From AP-15 sp963702685 (GTDB lineage Bacteria; Pseudomonadota; Alphaproteobacteria; ATCC43930; CGMCC-115725): a DNA stretch of 64,000 nucleotides. The number at the start of each line of letters is the position of its first letter. Position 1 is the first letter of the stretch. Made by a program: the position numbers and the translations under genes. The notes under the pieces were generated by a model. The model was given only the letters and a program-made list of their open reading frames with translations, ran no database searches and had not been told where the DNA came from. This document shows, piece after piece, positions 8,345 to 17,988 of this stretch. The stretch covers positions 496,001 through 560,000 of the forward strand of contig CAVPDQ010000014.1 in the NCBI GenBank assembly GCA_963702685.1, written 5' to 3'.

Positions 8345-9433
8345 ATGGTGCGGTGGGGCCGCTGCCGCTGCTTTGCACTCCTCGCTGCTGCGCTGGCGCT
8401 GACCGGCTGCGGCAAGGAGGAGAAGGCTGCGGCGCCGCAAATCCGGCCGGTGCGCACGGTGACCGTCGAGCCGCGCGAGTCGGGCGAGACATTGTCGCTG
8501 ACCGGCGAAATTCAGCCGCGCTACCAGGCCGATCTCGGCTTTCGCGTCGGCGGCAAGATCCTGGAGCGGCCAGTCGATGTCGGCACGCAAGTCAAGAAGG
8601 GCGAGCTGCTCGCCCGGCTCGACCCGCAGCAATACCGCCAGGATTTCGAGGTGGCCAAGGCCGAGGTGGCCAAGGCCGATGCCGAAGTCAGCCGCAGCCA
8701 GGCCCAGGAATCCCGGCAGCGTCAGCTTTTGAAAAATGGCCACACGACGCAGGTCAACTACGATCAGGCGCTGAAGACCTTCAAGACGGCCGAGGCGCAG
8801 GCCAACGCGGTACGCGCAAAGCAGGTTCAGGCCAGTGAAAATCTCGGCTACACCGACCTCGAGGCAGATGCCGAGGGGGTAATTTCCGCGATCGGCGCCG
8901 AGCCCGGGCAGGTGGTCAGCGCCGGGCAGATGGTCGTCCGGCTGGCGCAGCCGGGGGAGCGCGAGGCGGTGTTCAACGTCGCCGAAGCGGCGTTCAAAAA
9001 CCCGCGGAAGGACCCGACCGTCGCGGTCAGGCTGGTCAGCGATCCCGAGATCAAGACCGAAGGCAAGGTCCGCTATGTTTCGCCGCAGGCGGACCCCACG
9101 ACCCGCACCTTTACAGTCCGGGTTACGCTGCCCGATGCGCCGCCGCAAATGCGGCTCGGCGCCAATGTCGTCGGCACCGTCACGCTGGCCCAGGCGCCGG
9201 CCATCACGCTCCCGAGCACGGCCCTCTTCGACAAGGGCGGCAAGCCCGCGGTGTGGCTCGTCGGCGCCGATCGCACGGTCCAGCTGAAGCCGATCACGGT
9301 GGCGCGCTATCAGGATAATTCGGTCGTCGTCGGCTCCGGGCTGACACCAGGCGAGATCGTCGTCACCGCCGGCGTGCAAAAGCTCGTTCCCGGCGAAAAA
9401 GTGCGGCTGATCGCGGCAAGCACCGCACAATGA
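8345..9433 (+). CDS. RND efflux periplasmic adaptor (membrane fusion protein)
   Basis: 362 residues. The signal ends in a lipobox LTGC (Cys22), so the protein should be lipid-anchored in the periplasm. Order: first half of lipoyl domain (GFRVGGKILERPVDVGTQVK), alpha-hairpin with heptads (about residues 100-165), second lipoyl half (GVISAIGAEPGQVVSAG), beta-barrel and membrane-proximal domain. A CAGGAG site precedes the ATG. It overlaps the RND permease start by four bases. Together they should form the inner part of a tripartite efflux pump; no outer-membrane channel gene is adjacent. Confidence 0.92.
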   Translation: MVRWGRCRCFALLAAALALTGCGKEEKAAAPQIRPVRTVTVEPRESGETLSLTGEIQPRYQADLGFRVGGKILERPVDVGTQVKKGELLARLDPQQYRQDFEVAKAEVAKADAEVSRSQAQESRQRQLLKNGHTTQVNYDQALKTFKTAEAQANAVRAKQVQASENLGYTDLEADAEGVISAIGAEPGQVVSAGQMVVRLAQPGEREAVFNVAEAAFKNPRKDPTVAVRLVSDPEIKTEGKVRYVSPQADPTTRTFTVRVTLPDAPPQMRLGANVVGTVTLAQAPAITLPSTALFDKGGKPAVWLVGADRTVQLKPITVARYQDNSVVVGSGLTPGEIVVTAGVQKLVPGEKVRLIAASTAQ

Positions 9434-12400
9434 CCGGCTTCAACCTCTCGGAATGGGCGATCCACCACCGCTCCTTCGTGTGGTTCATGATGATCGCCTT
9501 TGTCGTTGCCGGCGTCCTGTCCTATAGCCGGCTCGGGCGCGAAGAAGACCCCGCCTTTACGATCAAGACGATGATCGTCCAGGCCCAATGGCCCGGCGCG
9601 ACGATCGAAGACATGATGCTGCAGGTCACCGACCGGATTGAAAAGAAGCTGCAGGAAACGCCGTCGCTCTATTACTTGAAGAGCTATACCAAGCCCGGCG
9701 TCTCGACCATCTACGTCAATCTGCTGGATACGACGCCGAAGAGTGCGGTCCCCGAGATCTGGTACCAGGTGCGCAAAAAGGTCGCCGACATCAAGGGGAC
9801 ATTGCCGCAAGGTGTGGTCGGGCCGAGTTTCAACGACGAGTTTGGCGACGTCTTCGGAATCATCTACGCCTTTACCGCCGACGGCTTTACCAAGCGCGAA
9901 TTGCGCGACTATGTCGAAGAGGCCCGCACCGAAATCCTGACCGTAAAGAACGCGGCCAAGGCGCAGCTGATCGGCGCCCAGGACCAGAAGATCTATCTCG
10001 AGTTCGACACCAGGCAACTGGCCGGGCTCGGCGTCAGCCGCGACGACATCATCAACGGGCTGCGCGAGCAGAACGCGGTCGCGCCCTCCGGCGTCGTGCA
10101 AACGAGCCGCGAGAAATTCGCGGTCCGCGTCTCCGGCGCCTTTGGCTCGGCTGACGAATTGAAGCGGATCAACCTTTTCGCCAACGGCAAATTCTTCCGC
10201 CTCGCCGATATCGCGACGATCAAGGAAGGCTATGCCGACCCGCCGCAGCCGATGTTCCGCTTTGACGGCGAGCCGGCGATCGGGCTCGCGATCTCGATGG
10301 CGCAGGGCGGCAACATTCTCGCCTTCGGCTCCGATGTCGCGCGCAAGATGGCCGAGATCACCGGCAATTTGCCGATCGGCATCGAGCCGCACCTCGTCGC
10401 CAACCAGCCGGAAGTGGTCGAGGAATCGGTCGCCCATTTCACCAAATCGCTGTGGGAAGCGATCGCGATCGTGCTCGCAGTCAGCTTTTTGAGCCTCGGG
10501 CTGCGCGCCGGGCTGGTCGTCGCCTGCTCGATCCCGCTCGTGCTGGCGATCGTCTTCGCCTACATGGAATATGCCGGCATCAGCCTGCAGCGCATCTCGC
10601 TCGGCGCGTTGATCATCTCGCTCGGCCTCCTGGTCGACGACGCGATGATCACGATCGAGATGATGGTGAGCCAGCTCGAATTGGGCGTCGATCGCGACCA
10701 TTCGGCGACCCATGCCTGGGTCACGACCGCGTTTCCGATGCTGACCGGGACGCTCGTCACCGTCGCCGGCTTTATCCCGATCGGCTTCGCCCAGAGCGGC
10801 GCCGGCGAATATTGCTATTCGCTCTTTGTCGTAATTTCCGTGGCGCTGCTCGCCTCATGGGTCGTCGCCGTCGTGTTTGCGCCGGTCATCGGGGTCACGA
10901 TCCTGCCGCGGACGATGCAGCCGCATGGCGGCGGCCATAAGGGCCCCGGCCGGCTGATGCGCGCCTTTGCCGCGAGCCTGCGGTTTTGCCTGCGCGCCCG
11001 CTGGCTCGTCATCGCCGTGACGATCGCGCTCTTCGCCGCCTCGGTCTTTGGCTATGGACTGATCCAGCAGCAGTTCTTCCCGGCCTCCGACCGGCCCGAG
11101 CTGTTGGTCGATCTGACCTTGCCGCAGAATTCCTCGATCTACGCGACCGAAGCCGAGGTCGAACGCTTCGAAGCCGTGCTCAAAGGCGACCCGAACATCG
11201 TCGAGCACAGCTTTTACATCGGCCAGGGTGCCATCCGTTTTTACCTGCCGCTCAATGTGCAATTGGCCAACGACTATTTCGCCCAGGCGGTGATCGTCAC
11301 CAAGGGCTTGAAGGAGCGCGAAATCGTGCGCGCCCGGCTGGAGCACGTGCTCGACACCGAGTTTGCCGATCTGACGACGCGGATTTCCCCGCTCGAAATG
11401 GGGCCGCCGGTCGGCTGGCCGCTGCAATACCGGGTCAGCGCGCCGACCCCCGAGAGGGCGCGCGCCGCGGCCTTCCGCACCGCCGAGGTGATCGGCCGGG
11501 ACCCCAGCACGCGGCTGATAAATTTCGATTGGAACGAGCCGATGAAGAGCCTGCGGATCCAGGTCGACCAGGATCGGGTCCGCCAGCTCGGCGTCAGCTC
11601 GCAATCGCTCGCCGAGGCGCTCAACGCCGTCGTCACCGGCACCAATGTGACCCAGGTGCGCGACTCGATTTACCTCGTCGATGTCGTCGCCCGCGCCCCG
11701 CTCGGCGAGCGCGCCTCGCTGCAAACCCTGCGCGACCTCCAGGTCGCGCTCGACAACGGCAAGACCGTGCCGTTGAGCCAGATCGCGACGATCGGCTATG
11801 GGCTCGAGCAGCCGGTGATCTGGCGGCGCGATCTGTTGCCGACGGTCACGGTGCAGGCCGATGTGGCGCCGGGGCTCGAGGCGAAGACCGTGGTCGGCCA
11901 GCTCGCGCCACAGATCGCGGCTTTGGCCAAAGAGCTGCCGGCCGGCGACCGGATCGAGGTCGGCGGCACTGTCGAGGAAAGCGCCAAAGGCCTCAGATCG
12001 GTCGTCGTGGTCTTTCCGGTCATGATCTTTCTGATGCTGACGATCCTGATGATCCAGCTGCAAAGCTTTCAAAAGATGCTGCTGGTCATCAGCGTGGCGC
12101 CGCTCGGCCTGATCGGAGTGGTGCTGGCGCTGCTGCCGACCGGCACGCCGATGGGGTTTGTCGCGATCCTCGGCATCATCGCGCTCTCCGGCATGATCAT
12201 CCGCAATTCGGTGATCCTGATCGACCAGATCGACATGGACATCGCCCGCGGGCTCCACCCATGGGATGCGGTCATCGATGCGACGACCCACCGGCTGCGG
12301 CCGATCGCGCTGACCGCCGCCGCGGCGATCCTCGGCATGATCCCGATCGCGCCCGAGGTGTTCTGGGGGCCGATGGCATACGCCATCATCGGCGGGCTCC

Positions 12401-12522
12401 TGGTCGCGACCTTGTTGACCCTCTTGTTCCTGCCCGCCCTCTATGTCGCCTGGTTCCGGATCAAGGAGCCCGAGCGCAAGCCGGAGGCCGCAATTGCCGG
12501 AGAGCACGCCGCCGCCTTTTGA
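9430..12522 (+). CDS. RND efflux transporter permease
   Basis: 1030-residue, proton-driven inner-membrane pump of the AcrB/MdtB family, full length. It has 12 predicted helices with two large periplasmic loops. Helix 4 carries the proton-relay acidic pair in GLLVDDAMITIEM; family landmarks include EVVEESVAHF before TM2, GFIPIGFA, and LSGMIIRNSVILIDQID in the second half. Its ATG overlaps the adaptor stop. Substrates cannot be predicted reliably; hydrophobic drugs or aromatic compounds are plausible given the surrounding catabolic genes. Confidence 0.95.
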   Translation: MTGFNLSEWAIHHRSFVWFMMIAFVVAGVLSYSRLGREEDPAFTIKTMIVQAQWPGATIEDMMLQVTDRIEKKLQETPSLYYLKSYTKPGVSTIYVNLLDTTPKSAVPEIWYQVRKKVADIKGTLPQGVVGPSFNDEFGDVFGIIYAFTADGFTKRELRDYVEEARTEILTVKNAAKAQLIGAQDQKIYLEFDTRQLAGLGVSRDDIINGLREQNAVAPSGVVQTSREKFAVRVSGAFGSADELKRINLFANGKFFRLADIATIKEGYADPPQPMFRFDGEPAIGLAISMAQGGNILAFGSDVARKMAEITGNLPIGIEPHLVANQPEVVEESVAHFTKSLWEAIAIVLAVSFLSLGLRAGLVVACSIPLVLAIVFAYMEYAGISLQRISLGALIISLGLLVDDAMITIEMMVSQLELGVDRDHSATHAWVTTAFPMLTGTLVTVAGFIPIGFAQSGAGEYCYSLFVVISVALLASWVVAVVFAPVIGVTILPRTMQPHGGGHKGPGRLMRAFAASLRFCLRARWLVIAVTIALFAASVFGYGLIQQQFFPASDRPELLVDLTLPQNSSIYATEAEVERFEAVLKGDPNIVEHSFYIGQGAIRFYLPLNVQLANDYFAQAVIVTKGLKEREIVRARLEHVLDTEFADLTTRISPLEMGPPVGWPLQYRVSAPTPERARAAAFRTAEVIGRDPSTRLINFDWNEPMKSLRIQVDQDRVRQLGVSSQSLAEALNAVVTGTNVTQVRDSIYLVDVVARAPLGERASLQTLRDLQVALDNGKTVPLSQIATIGYGLEQPVIWRRDLLPTVTVQADVAPGLEAKTVVGQLAPQIAALAKELPAGDRIEVGGTVEESAKGLRSVVVVFPVMIFLMLTILMIQLQSFQKMLLVISVAPLGLIGVVLALLPTGTPMGFVAILGIIALSGMIIRNSVILIDQIDMDIARGLHPWDAVIDATTHRLRPIALTAAAAILGMIPIAPEVFWGPMAYAIIGGLLVATLLTLLFLPALYVAWFRIKEPERKPEAAIAGEHAAAF

Positions 12523-12671
12523 AGCAGCCGGGTCGGCGCCGATGCCGTCAAAGCCGACGAAAACCTGATGATCGCGCGCCACGCCCACTCGGCGCTCGCA
12601 AATCGGTAAGGGCAGGTCGGCACTTCAGAACCGTAGAATGCTTTCGAAACCACAGAAAAAACCGTCCTTTC

Positions 12672-12699
12672 TTGCAATCTATAGCGAAAATGCTATATT
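12672..12699 (+). promoter_or_regulatory. promoter/operator of the HigBA-like locus
   Basis: TTGCAA (12672-12677) and TATATT (12694-12699) are spaced by 16 bp and fit a sigma-70 promoter. An inverted repeat TATAGC-gaaaat-GCTATA (12680-12697) overlies the spacer and -10 region, a natural place for the antitoxin to autoregulate. The overlap with the ATG at 12690 argues that the toxin starts at ATG 12705, possibly on a nearly leaderless message. Confidence 0.5.
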
Positions 12700-12704
12700 A
12701 TGAT

Positions 12705-13029
12705 ATGAACTGGAGAGTCGAGTTTTTGAACGAGGATGTGAGGGCAGCGCTTGATGCCATGCCCACGGACATCGGCACCGCATTTATGCGGATCATCGAG
12801 ATGATTGAAGAATTATGGGCTTGAGCGGATGCGGGAACCCTACGTGAAGCATCTGCAAGGGCCGCTGTGGGAAATGCGGATGAAGGGCAAGGACGGCATC
12901 GCCCGCGCCGCCTATGTGACCGCCACGGGCCGCCGCGTCGTCGTCGTGCATGTGTTTCCGAAGAAGACCCGGAAAACGCCGCGCCGCGAGATCGAAACCG
13001 CTCTGCGAAGGGCCAAGGAGGTAAAATGA
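12705..13029 (+). pseudogene. HigB-like (Gp49/RelE superfamily) toxin, frameshifted
   Basis: Two overlapping reading frames together give one toxin of about 107 residues: MNWRVEFLNEDVRAALDAMP... in the first, then YGLERMREPYVKHLQGPLWE, GIARAAYV and VVVVHVFPKKTRKTPRREIE in the second. One extra T near 12813 separates them. The family cleaves mRNA on the ribosome. The stop overlaps the antitoxin start (ATGA), the usual toxin-first order of this HigBA type. As written, the toxin would be truncated at a stop 12 codons past the conserved IIEMIE and is presumably inactive. Confidence 0.8.
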
Positions 13030-13332
13030 CCCGGAAATATATTCCCGTCAGGGAATGGGCCGAGGAACGGCTGAAAGACCCCGAATTCACAAGCCGCCTA
13101 CGATGCGCTCGAGGATGAGTTTGCCCTTGCCGGGGCGCTGATCGAGGCCCGCAGCAAGGCCGACATGACGCAGGAACAGGTTGCGGAAGCCATGGGGACG
13201 ACGCAGACCGTCATTGCCCGGCTGGAGAGCGGGCGCACCATGCCATCCACCCGCACCCTCGAGCGGTTCGCCAAGGCGACCGGGATGCGCCTGCGTATCA
13301 GTTTCGAGCCTGCGAAACCGGCCAGCCAATGA
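13026..13332 (+). pseudogene. XRE-family antitoxin of the HigBA-like pair, frameshifted
   Basis: MTRKYIPVREWAEERLKDPEF is followed, after removal of one A near 13091, by AYDALEDEFALAGALIEAR and a helix-turn-helix (MTQEQVAEAMGTTQTVIARL) ending RTLERFAKATGMRLRISFEP. The corrected protein is about 101 residues, normal for this antitoxin family. It overlaps the toxin stop. As written it stops after about 30 residues, so both partners of this locus carry a +1 change. Confidence 0.8.
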
Positions 13333-13401
13333 CCGGGAGGCCCATCAATCGGAACTTCGGCTCCTTCCTTCGATGATCGGAAGGAGCTTCCGGGCGCGGG
13401 C

Positions 13402-14529
13402 TCAGGCCTGCTTGAAGAAGCTGGCGGCGTTGTCCCACAAGAGCTTCTTCTTGGTTGCGCCGGACAGGCTCCCCCAGGCGAGGATATTGTCGATCGAGTT
13501 CGGGAACTGGCATTCCGAATGCGGGTAGTCGGAGGCGTACATCAAGACGCCGTCGCCGAGGAACTGGCTGACATAGGCGAAACTGTCCTCGCCCTCGTGG
13601 TGCTCGATGCTGCAGAAGAACCGGCCGCTCTGCATGTATTCGCTGGGCTTCATCTTCAGATCGGCGGTGCCGCCGACATAGACCGCCTGCTCGTCGAGCC
13701 GCTTGGCCCAGAACGGCAGCCAGCCAAAGCCGCCTTCGAGCACCCCCATGCGCAGGGACGGAAAACGGTCGTACAGCCCGCCGCCGATAAAGGAGGCGAC
13801 AAACCGCATGGCACCCCAGGGATGCGCCGCCGCCCGGCCGATAAAGATATTCTCCCACAGGTCGAGATAGCCCGGGTAGTAGGGCGGGTTCCAGGTAAAG
13901 CTGTGGTTGGCGATCGGCAGATCGTGCTCGGCCGCTTCCGCCCAGATCGGGTAGAGGTCGGGATGGTCGGCCGGCATGTCCTTGGAGAGGAGCGGCAGCA
14001 CGGCGACCGCCCATTTCGATTTGCCCCATTGCCGGATTTCACGCACCGCCTCCGGCACGTTGCGCGACGAGGCGACGATCAGGCTCTTCAAACGGTCCGG
14101 ATAATCCGAGCAAAAGTCCGACATATGGCGGTGATAGGCGCGCACCATGCCGGTTTCGAGCGTCGGGTCGTCGAGCCCGACGAGGCTGAGCCACGAGGTT
14201 GGGATCAAAAAGTGGGTATCGACCCCCTCGTCATTCATGTCGGCAACCCGGTTGGCCGCCTGGTCGTCCTGGATGCCGGGCCGCGGCATCTTGGTCCCGC
14301 GCCACAGCGTCTCGCGCCCGCTGAAGGTCTCGGCCGGCGCCTTCTCGCCCAGCACCCGCCGGTAAAATTTGGTGCCGACCCGGTATTGATGCATATCGCC
14401 GCTCGGCGCTCGGTACGGCGCCAGCTCCGGCAGGCGCGCGCGAAAGTCCGGATCGACATAACGGTCCAGCACCTCGGCGCAGGGATTGACGTGAGTATCG
14501 GAATCGTAAGCGCGGTATCCGTTGCGCAT
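13402..14529 (-). CDS. amidohydrolase 2 family metal-dependent hydrolase/decarboxylase
   Basis: 375 residues. The first metal motif is SDTHVN near the N-terminus; the other expected ligands are His in IANHSFTW and Asp in MYASDYPHSE close to the C-terminus, as in the ACMSD-like branch (PF04909). GAGGAGAAG precedes ATG 14529. Members hydrolyse or decarboxylate ring-cleavage products and aromatic acids, which suits the catabolic setting, but the substrate is unknown. It lies 88 bp upstream of nothing coding on its own strand except the capsule operon, which reads the same way behind it. Confidence 0.85.
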   Translation of the reverse strand: MRNGYRAYDSDTHVNPCAEVLDRYVDPDFRARLPELAPYRAPSGDMHQYRVGTKFYRRVLGEKAPAETFSGRETLWRGTKMPRPGIQDDQAANRVADMNDEGVDTHFLIPTSWLSLVGLDDPTLETGMVRAYHRHMSDFCSDYPDRLKSLIVASSRNVPEAVREIRQWGKSKWAVAVLPLLSKDMPADHPDLYPIWAEAAEHDLPIANHSFTWNPPYYPGYLDLWENIFIGRAAAHPWGAMRFVASFIGGGLYDRFPSLRMGVLEGGFGWLPFWAKRLDEQAVYVGGTADLKMKPSEYMQSGRFFCSIEHHEGEDSFAYVSQFLGDGVLMYASDYPHSECQFPNSIDNILAWGSLSGATKKKLLWDNAASFFKQA

Positions 14530-14617
14530 ATCGCTTCTCCTCGCTGCGGTCTGTCTCGTCGCGGACCTGCGCTCATGATAGGAGCGGCAGCCATCGCTGT
14601 CGACTCTCGCGGGGTCG

Positions 14618-16042
14618 TCAGCAGCCGGCGGCGCTGCCCGGGGGCGGCGTTGCCGCGGCGCCATTGGCCAGCCGATAGATCGCCTTGTTGGTCTCGACAT
14701 TGAAGGCGGGAAAGCGCCCGCCTGCGCCGAATTGCGGCCGGGCGAGGATGCGCGCCGCCAGCTCGAGATGATTGCCGATGTCGAAATATTCGATCATGTC
14801 GGGATGATAGCGGCCGAATTGCAAAAAGGTATGGGTGCGCGAGGCAATGATGCGGCAGCCGAGCTCGAGCGCTTGCGAGATCGGGCCGGAAGAGGATTGG
14901 CCGACCTCGAGATAGGGAAAGACCACGGTGTCGCAGATCGCCATGCCGGCGAGAAAATCCTCGTCGCTGGTGGCGCCGAGAAAATGGACCCGCCGCGACA
15001 GGTCTTTGGGATGGTCGACCAGGAGATCGCGCATCGCGCTGTCCACCGCGACCGAAACCGCCGGGGCCCCCGCCCCCGGGCAGCCCCGCGTGCGCTCGGC
15101 AATGTTGGTGTCGATATAGCCGGCATCGAACAGCGACGAGACGACCGGGTCGAGCGGCTGGTGCGCCTTGATCTCGTTTGGATGGACGCCGCCGAAAATC
15201 AGCAAGTGATAGTCGCCGGGCAAATGATGCAATGTGCGGAAGACGGTATCGAACCCCTTGTAGCGCCCAAAAAACCCGAACACCCCGATCAGCTTGCTCT
15301 CTGTGGGGACATCGTCGAGCAGGGCAAACCGCTCGCGCGAGGCGGTGCTGCGGATGGCCGCCGCCTCCGCGGCATCGAGAAACGAAAGCGGGTGGTCGTA
15401 GGCGTTGCGCAAGCCATAGACGTATTGCATCGTGCGCAGGTCGCGGCGCGTGTGCACGATCATCGAGATCGGCTTGAACCGCTGGGCGCGCCGCAGCCGG
15501 CGGGCGATCCCGGCCGACAGCAGATGGGCGCGGTTGTATTGCGCCCGCAGGGCCACCGCCTTCCCTAATTTAAGCTTGGCGATACAGTCGAAAAATTCCT
15601 TGTAGTCGAATGAATCGGTTTCCAGCATCGTGTGAAACGTCACCGAGAGCTGCGGTGCGGCCTGCGCCAGCCAGCCGAACCGGCGATAGATGTCGCGGCC
15701 GGACCGGCCCAGGGTCCCGTGCTCCAGCTGAATGTTGACCGTGTCGAAATTTCGGATTTCGCGGCAGATCTCGCGAATGTGACGATCGGCAAACCGGTGC
15801 ACGCGGCGGTGATTGCTCCGTAGCAGGTATTGATCCAAATCGAACACGGTTATGTCGAAGGAATCGTCGAGCTGTTTTTTCAAGCTCTTGGTATAGGCGC
15901 CGATGCCGCACAGCTCGTTGTAGCTCGACACCAGGGCGAGGCGGGCGCGGGCCGGGCGGGCCGCAGCGCGAAACGGCGACGCAAAGGGCACGATCGAGGG
16001 AAACACCGGGGGCAGCGATGGTTCGAAGCCGACGCTCGCCAT
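14618..16042 (-). CDS. glycosyltransferase (GT4-like) of the polysaccharide export locus
   Basis: 474 residues with a two-domain GT-B layout. The N-terminal domain begins LALVSSYNELCGIGAYTKSL, typical of glycan transferases that act on nucleotide sugars; the C-terminal domain has LIGVFGFFGRYKGFDTVF and the donor-site region VFPYLEVGQSSSGPISQALE. AGGAGAAG precedes the ATG. It is the last gene of the leftward operon, 33 bp after the KpsE-like gene, so it probably builds or caps the exported glycan in the cytoplasm. The sugar cannot be deduced. Confidence 0.8.
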   Translation of the reverse strand: MASVGFEPSLPPVFPSIVPFASPFRAAARPARARLALVSSYNELCGIGAYTKSLKKQLDDSFDITVFDLDQYLLRSNHRRVHRFADRHIREICREIRNFDTVNIQLEHGTLGRSGRDIYRRFGWLAQAAPQLSVTFHTMLETDSFDYKEFFDCIAKLKLGKAVALRAQYNRAHLLSAGIARRLRRAQRFKPISMIVHTRRDLRTMQYVYGLRNAYDHPLSFLDAAEAAAIRSTASRERFALLDDVPTESKLIGVFGFFGRYKGFDTVFRTLHHLPGDYHLLIFGGVHPNEIKAHQPLDPVVSSLFDAGYIDTNIAERTRGCPGAGAPAVSVAVDSAMRDLLVDHPKDLSRRVHFLGATSDEDFLAGMAICDTVVFPYLEVGQSSSGPISQALELGCRIIASRTHTFLQFGRYHPDMIEYFDIGNHLELAARILARPQFGAGGRFPAFNVETNKAIYRLANGAAATPPPGSAAGC

Positions 16043-16075
16043 AACCTGCTTCTCCTGCCGGCGCCATTGGCGCTG

Positions 16076-17326
16076 CTAGAGGTGATCGCGCACCGATCTG
16101 AGGGTGAGGCCGCCGATCGCCCAGATGGCAAAGGCGATCAGGAAAATGGTGGCGAGCGAGCGCAGCCGGCGCGGATAGAGCGCCTCTTCGGGCAGGCTCG
16201 GCGGGACAAAATCGGCGATGTACATCTCTTGGCGGTCGGCGGCGATGCGCGCGCGATCGAGCGCTTCGAGCGCGTGCTGGTAGGCGTTCTCGGCAAAGCG
16301 GCGCTCGCTTTCGAGCTGCTCGTAGGCCCCCATCACCCGCGACAGCGCCTGCGCCTGGGTTTTCTTCGTATCGGTGACTTCGCTTTCGACCGAGCGGCGC
16401 TCAGCCTGCAGCGACTGGATCCGGGCCTCGAGCAATTTGAGCGGCGGCGCGTCGCCCTGCATGTATTCCTTCAGAGTGGACAATTCGGTAGCGGCGCGCA
16501 CCAGCTCGTCGCGCACCCGGGAATCGAGCGCCTCTGCCGAATTGGCGGTGCGGTGCGGGTCGATCAGGCCCTCGCGGTCGCGAAAATCGCGCAGCTTTGC
16601 CAGCGCGGCCGTCAGCCGGCCCTCGGCCGCCGCCAGCTGCTTTTCCGAGTCGCGCACCGTGTCGCGGCGCGCCCGCCGGGACAGCCCGTTGACCAGCCGC
16701 TCCGAGGCCGCGAGGACCCCACGCGCCAACAGGAGCGCGTCCTGCGGGCTGAAGGCGCGCGCCCGAACGACGATCGTGCCGTTGGTCGGGTCGAAAAACG
16801 CATCGACCTGGTTGCGCCAATAGGCGGCGAGCTCCTCGACCGGCACTCCCCGGCGCAGCCGCGACAGCCAATCGGCCTTGCCGGTCGCGAACATCTGGCG
16901 CAGGTCGAGCGTCTTGCCGAGATCGTCGACCGCCGCCCGGCTGGCGATGTATTGCACGACGACATAGGAATCGAGCCCGATCTGGGTCGGCGACAGGCCG
17001 GCTTGAAAGACCGTGCCGGGCTCGGGCCGCACCGGCTCGGCCGAGCGCAGGCCAAAGCGGAGCTCGGCGACGTATTGGTCGGCGGCGATCGCGAAATAAT
17101 AGACGCCGGCGAGCGCTGTCGGCAGCGCCACCATGATCAGGAATGACAGCCAGGTGAGCGAAACCCGCCGACGGTAGGGATCGGCGGCCGTCAAGCCCGG
17201 CGGGCTCCGGCCGCGCCACGGGACGACCCGGTCGGCGGACACCGCGGGCAGGTTTGCGGCCGGCTCCGGCGCCGCTGCGGGTGCGCCGGCCGGCGGCGAG
17301 CGCAGTGCCGTGGCGGTCGTCGTCAT
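16076..17326 (-). CDS. capsule export inner-membrane protein, KpsE/BexC-like
   Basis: 416 residues. A Pro/Ala-rich cytoplasmic N-terminus leads to one helix (LSFLIMVALPTALAGVYYF), then a long periplasmic domain with coiled coil (about residues 200-350) and a second helix at the C-terminus (ATIFLIAFAIWAIGG). This is the plan of PCP-type proteins that link the ABC exporter to the outer-membrane channel. Its ATG overlaps the stop of the ATPase gene by four bases. No KpsD/Wza channel gene is present in this window. Confidence 0.85.
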   Translation of the reverse strand: MTTTATALRSPPAGAPAAAPEPAANLPAVSADRVVPWRGRSPPGLTAADPYRRRVSLTWLSFLIMVALPTALAGVYYFAIAADQYVAELRFGLRSAEPVRPEPGTVFQAGLSPTQIGLDSYVVVQYIASRAAVDDLGKTLDLRQMFATGKADWLSRLRRGVPVEELAAYWRNQVDAFFDPTNGTIVVRARAFSPQDALLLARGVLAASERLVNGLSRRARRDTVRDSEKQLAAAEGRLTAALAKLRDFRDREGLIDPHRTANSAEALDSRVRDELVRAATELSTLKEYMQGDAPPLKLLEARIQSLQAERRSVESEVTDTKKTQAQALSRVMGAYEQLESERRFAENAYQHALEALDRARIAADRQEMYIADFVPPSLPEEALYPRRLRSLATIFLIAFAIWAIGGLTLRSVRDHL

Positions 17327-17988
17327 GCCGCGGCGTCCTGGAGCATGCAGTGAAACCGGCCGAGCGCCGCATCGATGTCGTCGAACAGCGTCAATGCGCC
17401 ATCGGCGAGGATGGCGCCCCGGTCGCAGTACTGACGCAAGGTGTCGGTATTGTGGGTCACCAAAATGATGTCGGAATGGGTGAGGCGCGCGCGAAACGCT
17501 TGCGCACATTTGCGCCGAAACCGCTGGTCGCCGATCTCGGTCACCTCGTCGATCAGATAGACGTCGAAATCGATCGCGAGGCAGGCGGCAAAGGCGAGCC
17601 GCGCCCGCATCCCCGACGAATAAGTGTTGACCGGCATCGTGAAGTATTCGCCGAGCTCGGCGAACTCCGCCACGTAATCGACCGTCGGGCGCACCCGCGC
17701 ACCGTAGATTCGGGCGAGAAAGGCGGCGTTTTCGCGCCCCGACAGAGCGCCGTGAAACGTGCCGCCAAAGCCGAGCGGGAACGACACCCGCGCGTCGCGG
17801 CGGATGCGGCCGCGGTCGGGCGCCTCGGACCCGGCAATCAGCCTGACCAAGGTCGATTTGCCGGCGCCGTTGACGCCCAGAATGCCAAAATTGTGGCCGC
17901 TGTCGAACCTGGCGGTGACATCGTCGAGCACGGTCTTGCGGCCGCCGCCGGTGCGATAGGCTTTGACGATCCGCTCGAGCGCAATCAT
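17323..17988 (-). CDS. polysaccharide ABC exporter ATP-binding protein, KpsT-like
   Basis: 221 residues. Walker A is GVNGAGKST, the signature region YSSGMRARLAFA departs from LSGGQ as in the KpsT/Wzt family, Walker B is FDVYLIDEV, and the H-loop His is in LVTHNTD. It lacks the C-terminal carbohydrate-binding domain of Wzt, so it resembles capsule (KpsT) rather than O-antigen ATPases. It overlaps both neighbours by ATGA, indicating tight translational coupling with the permease fusion and the KpsE-like gene. Confidence 0.9.
   Translation of the reverse strand: MIALERIVKAYRTGGGRKTVLDDVTARFDSGHNFGILGVNGAGKSTLVRLIAGSEAPDRGRIRRDARVSFPLGFGGTFHGALSGRENAAFLARIYGARVRPTVDYVAEFAELGEYFTMPVNTYSSGMRARLAFAACLAIDFDVYLIDEVTEIGDQRFRRKCAQAFRARLTHSDIILVTHNTDTLRQYCDRGAILADGALTLFDDIDAALGRFHCMLQDAAA

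Noticed and set aside
12690..12692. ATG as start of the HigB-like toxin
   Set aside because: It lies inside the inferred promoter and operator; the ATG at 12705 fits the family start.
10986..12824. 612-codon open frame inside the RND permease
   Set aside because: Out-of-frame shadow with Arg/Asp-rich content; only its last ~45 codons, beyond the permease, belong to the HigB-like toxin.
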